The position numbers were made by a program, and so were the translations under genes. Positions 6,134 to 8,850 of a DNA stretch of 8,850 nucleotides are shown here, piece after piece (within the stretch, counting starts at the first letter, position 1; each line of letters begins with the position of its first letter). This DNA is from JBAWZR01 sp037142915. GTDB taxonomy: Bacteria > Patescibacteriota > Minisyncoccia > Moranbacterales > UBA1568. The notes below the pieces were generated by a model. That model ran no database searches. It was not told where the DNA came from and was given only the letters and a program-made list of their open reading frames with translations. The stretch is from positions 1 to 8,850 of the forward strand of contig JBAWZR010000042.1 of assembly GCA_037142915.1 (NCBI GenBank), given 5' to 3'.

Positions 6134-6922
6134 ATGCCATCTTTTAATGATTTGGATTTAAAAAACTGGAAAGAATCAGAAATTTGGACTGACAGTCTTT
6201 GGCTTATTCAAGAGAGGGATAAAACAGGCAAGCACAGCGGATTTTATCATGGCAATTTTGTCCCACAAATCCCACGCCAGCTGATTTTGAGGTATACTAG
6301 AAAAGGCGATGTGGTATTTGATCCATTTGTTGGTAGTGGAACGACTGCTTATGAAGCTGAAACATTAGGCAGACATTTTATTGGGATTGATATACAAAAA
6401 AATCTTGTTGAGGAATTACGGTTAAAAGTTGATAATAAAGAATATTTTTCAGAAATAATTTTTGGAAATAGCGCAAAAAATACCACTTTTGATGTAGTAA
6501 ATGAGACTCTTGAAAGACATAGTAAGAAAACTCTTGGCTTAGCGATTTTGCACCCGCCTTATGCCGATATTATAAAATTCAGTGATTTAAAGGATGATTT
6601 ATCAAACGCAAAATCCTTAAAAGAATTTTTAAATGGTTTCAGTTTAGTTTTAAAAAATACAATATCTATTTTAGAAAAAGGGCGTTATTTGGCAATTGTC
6701 ATTGGTGATAAATACACTGCTGGACAATGGATTCCTTTAGGATTTTATTGCATGAATGAGGCTCAAAAATTAGGATTGACTCTCAAGAGTGTCATAGTGA
6801 AAAATATGTCTGGGAATAGAGCGAAGCAAAATAAAGAGGGTATTTGGCGGTATCGAGCATTAACGAGTGACTACTATATCTTTAAGCATGAGTACATTTT
6901 AATTTTTAAAAATGAATTTTAA
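6134..6922 (+). CDS. DNA methyltransferase (N4-cytosine/N6-adenine type) of a restriction-modification cassette
   Basis: A 262-residue DNA amino-methyltransferase. The AdoMet-binding motif DPFVGSGT lies at residues 63-70 and is followed by FIGIDI, as in the beta-type N4C/N6A enzymes. The catalytic motif is HPPY at 140-143, where D/N/S-PPY is usual. Motif I precedes the catalytic motif, the reverse of standard beta-class order, and the gap between them leaves no room for a recognition domain. The target-recognition part is therefore probably in residues about 150-262. Whether it makes N6-methyladenine or N4-methylcytosine cannot be decided from the motifs. The ATG at 6134 is used; an in-frame TTG at 6125 has a GGG six bases upstream (6116-6118) and is a real alternative that would add three residues. 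Base composition is strongly AT-rich compared with the ATPase gene before it, suggesting transfer. The stop lies one base before the preferred start of the HNH nuclease, so the two are probably translationally coupled. Confidence 0.85.
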   Translation: MPSFNDLDLKNWKESEIWTDSLWLIQERDKTGKHSGFYHGNFVPQIPRQLILRYTRKGDVVFDPFVGSGTTAYEAETLGRHFIGIDIQKNLVEELRLKVDNKEYFSEIIFGNSAKNTTFDVVNETLERHSKKTLGLAILHPPYADIIKFSDLKDDLSNAKSLKEFLNGFSLVLKNTISILEKGRYLAIVIGDKYTAGQWIPLGFYCMNEAQKLGLTLKSVIVKNMSGNRAKQNKEGIWRYRALTSDYYIFKHEYILIFKNEF

Positions 6923-6923
6923 T

Positions 6924-7610
6924 ATGACAAAGAAGGAATTATTTTTAGAACTCGCAATGCCCAATGAACAGGGCGTAAGTCGTTGGGTTTTAGTATCAGA
7001 ATTCGTTGATAAATACAAAGAACTTCAACTTGGAAATGGCGGAAGTTGGTGTCGAGCTAATTCTAGTTTGGCAAAAAAATATATTGTTAAGTTTAATAAA
7101 AATATAACAAATGGAAATTCCATTGACAAAGTTCGCTTATCTGGATTTAACAATAAAAAAATTTTAAATCAGAACATTAGAAAAGATATTAAGGATTTTT
7201 ATAAGAAACAAAAATGTGTGATGCTTGGGATTAATGGGAATTCTGAAAATACAAAGATTGAAATTGATCATAAAGCTGGGAGAAAGGATGATCATAGACT
7301 ATCAAATTTAGCGGAACAGAATCTAACTGATTTTCAACCACTTTCTAAAGCTGCTAACGATGTAAAAAGAGAAATTTGTAAACAGTGCAAGCGGACAAAT
7401 AAGCGATGGAGTGCAAAAAATATTAAAGGAAATCCATTTGATTACTATGATGGTGATGAAAATTACTCGTCTGAATCTGGTTGTATAGGATGTTATCAGT
7501 ATGATCCCGTGGAGTATCGAAAAACAAGTGTTAAAAAAATAAGTAAAATAGCAGCCGATAATGCTGTGGATCAAGTTTTCAAAAAATTATATCCAGAAGA
7601 AAAAGAGTAG
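6924..7610 (+). CDS. HNH endonuclease, probable restriction enzyme of the cassette
   Basis: A 228-residue protein with an HNH (beta-beta-alpha metal) nuclease domain in its C-terminal half. Numbered from the ATG at 6924, EIDHKAGR contains Asp115-His116 (the catalytic general-base region) and Asn146 lies in KAAND. Two zinc-knuckle pairs, CKQC (152-155) and CIGC (187-190), would stabilise the fold. The N-terminal half, with GNGGSWC near 37-43, is probably for DNA recognition. The combination of variable N-terminus and C-terminal HNH resembles the HphI-type family of type IIS enzymes, which contains both restriction enzymes and free-standing nucleases. Here it sits between two methyltransferase genes, which supports restriction. 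The recognition site is unknown. An upstream in-frame ATG at 6912 overlaps the preceding gene by 11 bases and is the alternative start. No Shine-Dalgarno sequence is seen, so coupling to the upstream gene is likely. AT-rich like its neighbours. Confidence 0.85.
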   Translation: MTKKELFLELAMPNEQGVSRWVLVSEFVDKYKELQLGNGGSWCRANSSLAKKYIVKFNKNITNGNSIDKVRLSGFNNKKILNQNIRKDIKDFYKKQKCVMLGINGNSENTKIEIDHKAGRKDDHRLSNLAEQNLTDFQPLSKAANDVKREICKQCKRTNKRWSAKNIKGNPFDYYDGDENYSSESGCIGCYQYDPVEYRKTSVKKISKIAADNAVDQVFKKLYPEEKE

Positions 7611-7620
7611 ATATACAAAT

Positions 7621-8688
7621 ATGAATTATATTGGTAGTAAATTATCGTTGTTAGAATTTTTGGAAGAATCCATCAATAAGGTTGTGGATAAAAACTGCAA
7701 TACTTTTTGTGATTTATTTGCCGGAACCGGTATTGTAGGGAGGCATTTCAAAAGAAAGGGCTATAAAATTATCGCAAACGATATTCAGTATTATAGTTAT
7801 GTTTTAAATAGACACTATATTGGTAATCATAAAGAATTAAAGTTTTCCAAACTTATAAAAGAAATTCCAGAATTAAAAAATATTGAGTTAGGAATTAGAA
7901 AAAACTTTGTTTGTGACTATCTGTCTGCAGTAAGAGGTGTGAAGGGATTCATTTATAATAATTATTGCGTTGGTGGAACTAAAAATAAAAAAGAGGAGCG
8001 GCAATATTTTTCAGACGAAAACGGAATGAGATGTGATGCAATTCGTCAAAAAATTGAAAAATGGAAAACAAAAAATTTAATTTCTAGTAATGAGTATTAT
8101 TTTTTAGTCACGAGTTTACTTGAATCAATTGATAAATATGCAAATACCGCTTCTGTTTATGGTGCTTTTCTTAAAAAATTAAAAAAGACAGCTCAAAATA
8201 GTTTAATTTTAAAGCCCGCTCAATTGATAATAAATGATCAAGATCATGAGGTTTTTAATGAAGATATAAATAAAATTTCAGAGAAAGTTTACGGCGATAT
8301 TCTCTATCTAGATCCACCTTATAATCACAGGCAGTACGCGACAAATTATCATTTACTTGAAACTATTGCCAAGTATGATAATCCTACGCTTCACGGAAAG
8401 ACTGGTTTGCGTGAGTATCAAAGTCAAAAATCACTTTATTGTTCAAGATCACAAGTTAAAAAAGCTTTTAATGAGTTGGTTTTGAAAGCAAAAGTAAAAT
8501 ATATTTTCTTAAGCTACAATAATGAGGGCTTGATGACTTTGGATGATATTAAAGAAATAATGAGTCAGCGGGGTAAATATGGAAATTTTACGAAAGACTA
8601 TAATCGTTTTAAGGCAGACAAAACAGAAAATAGAAATCATACTGCTACAAAAACAGTAGAATACTTGCACTATGTTGTGTGTAAATAA
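7621..8688 (+). CDS. DNA adenine N6-methyltransferase, D12/Dam class
   Basis: A 355-residue methyltransferase with alpha-class order. The N-terminal MNYIGSK is followed by AdoMet motif I DLFAGTG (31-37) and IIANDIQ, then a long central recognition region, then the catalytic motif DPPYNHRQY (231-239) with NYHLLETIA just after. DPPY together with this N-terminus is characteristic of N6-adenine methyltransferases of the D12 (Dam, FokI-methylase-like) group. The ATG at 7621 is chosen because it restores the family N-terminus; an upstream in-frame ATG at 7561 would add 20 residues lying within the nuclease gene. It starts 10 bases after the nuclease stop, in the same AT-rich cassette. With the first methyltransferase, this gives two unrelated modification enzymes for one nuclease, an arrangement used when the target is asymmetric and each strand needs its own enzyme. 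The site modified is unknown. No controller (C) protein gene is seen. Confidence 0.92.
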   Translation: MNYIGSKLSLLEFLEESINKVVDKNCNTFCDLFAGTGIVGRHFKRKGYKIIANDIQYYSYVLNRHYIGNHKELKFSKLIKEIPELKNIELGIRKNFVCDYLSAVRGVKGFIYNNYCVGGTKNKKEERQYFSDENGMRCDAIRQKIEKWKTKNLISSNEYYFLVTSLLESIDKYANTASVYGAFLKKLKKTAQNSLILKPAQLIINDQDHEVFNEDINKISEKVYGDILYLDPPYNHRQYATNYHLLETIAKYDNPTLHGKTGLREYQSQKSLYCSRSQVKKAFNELVLKAKVKYIFLSYNNEGLMTLDDIKEIMSQRGKYGNFTKDYNRFKADKTENRNHTATKTVEYLHYVVCK

Positions 8689-8749
8689 AAGGGAGAAAGA
8701 TATTTCAGAAGAAGGGAAGAACATAGCAGAAGAAGAAATTGAAAAATAA
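8672..8749 (+). CDS. Possible 25-codon charged peptide (doubtful)
   Basis: An ATG at 8672 opens 25 codons rich in Lys and Glu, ending with TAA at 8747-8749, five bases before the next ATG. It overlaps the end of the methyltransferase gene by 17 bases and has no ribosome site. It could be a coupling ORF that carries ribosomes to the following gene, a degraded remnant, or chance. No family is recognised. Confidence 0.15.
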   Translation: MLCVNKREKDISEEGKNIAEEEIEK

Positions 8750-8753
8750 TTTT

Positions 8754-8850
8754 ATGCCAGAAATCATCTATATCCTAATCAATGAATCCATGCCCGGGTA
8801 TGTGAAAATCGGTTTTACCAATGGCTCGGTTGAGGGTCGATTGAAGCAAT
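8754..8850 (+). CDS. GIY-YIG-like nuclease family protein (T5orf172/MUG113 type), 3' partial
   Basis: Only the first 32 residues are in the window. IYILIN at residues 5-10 followed by GYVKIGFT at 15-22 and an Arg at 29 is the start of the T5orf172/MUG113 branch of the GIY-YIG nuclease superfamily, in which the tyrosine/KIG region and the later Arg belong to the active site. The length, the remaining catalytic residues and any fused domain lie beyond the end. GC content is back to about 50% over 8791-8850, so this gene may belong to the host backbone and not to the restriction cassette. No promoter of its own is evident in the short gap before it. Readthrough from the cassette would express it. 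Confidence 0.65.
   Translation, partial: MPEIIYILINESMPGYVKIGFTNGSVEGRLKQ

Noticed and set aside
5836..6147. A 103-codon + strand ORF overlapping the ATPase end and the intergenic region
   Set aside because: Part of it is out of frame inside the ATPase gene, and the rest translates the REP-like palindrome (giving the familiar artefact GLDPGSR) and the promoter.
7561..7620. Upstream ATG extension of the second methyltransferase
   Set aside because: It would add 20 Lys-rich residues encoded within the nuclease gene; the MNYIGSK start at 7621 fits the family.

Overview
The window looks like chromosome from a Patescibacteria (CPR)-type bacterium. Pointers are a secreted protein tail with a repeat-type Ig-like domain and a dockerin-like end, compact gene spacing, few clear Shine-Dalgarno sites, T-rich extended -10 promoters, and a heavy-metal ATPase with an atypical transport motif. 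The lineage is an inference. TGA acts as a normal stop (recJ and the ATPase end with it), which argues against the UGA=Gly code of Gracilibacteria. All recognisable genes are on the + strand. No tRNA, rRNA, CRISPR array, transposase or integrase is visible.

Layout. 1-414: C-terminal part of an exported protein (Ig-like domain plus two dockerin/EF-hand-like repeats). 447-2805: a promoter, then a degenerate receiver-domain protein that lacks the phospho-acceptor Asp, then recJ 21 bases downstream, a likely operon. 2806-2944: a host-type promoter with a ribosome site but only tiny ORFs, then a near-consensus promoter embedded in TAGCTA repeats. 2945-4006: a Fic-domain protein with an N-terminal inhibitory motif and a C-terminal winged helix. 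4098-5966: a P1B-like P-type ATPase whose CPC motif reads CAD. 5967-6133: a GC-rich REP-like palindrome and a promoter. 6134-8688: an AT-rich three-gene cassette (methyltransferase, HNH nuclease, second methyltransferase) that reads as a restriction-modification system. 8754-8850: the start of a GIY-YIG-like gene. The longest gene-free stretch is the 167 bases at 5967-6133.

Base composition splits the window. Hand counts of single 60-base rows give about 62% GC at 1741-1800 (recJ) and 57% at 5641-5700 (ATPase), against 30% at 6361-6420, 35% at 7261-7320 and 20% at 7801-7860 (restriction cassette). It recovers to about 50% by 8791-8850. The cassette is therefore probably horizontally acquired. 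An 8-base match, TTATGCCA, lies at both of its edges, each copy spanning a start codon.

The most interesting points are the M-R-M cassette with two unrelated methyltransferases around an HphI-like HNH nuclease, the CAD replacement in the ATPase, the phosphorylation-dead receiver coupled to recJ, and inverted repeats around three separate promoters.
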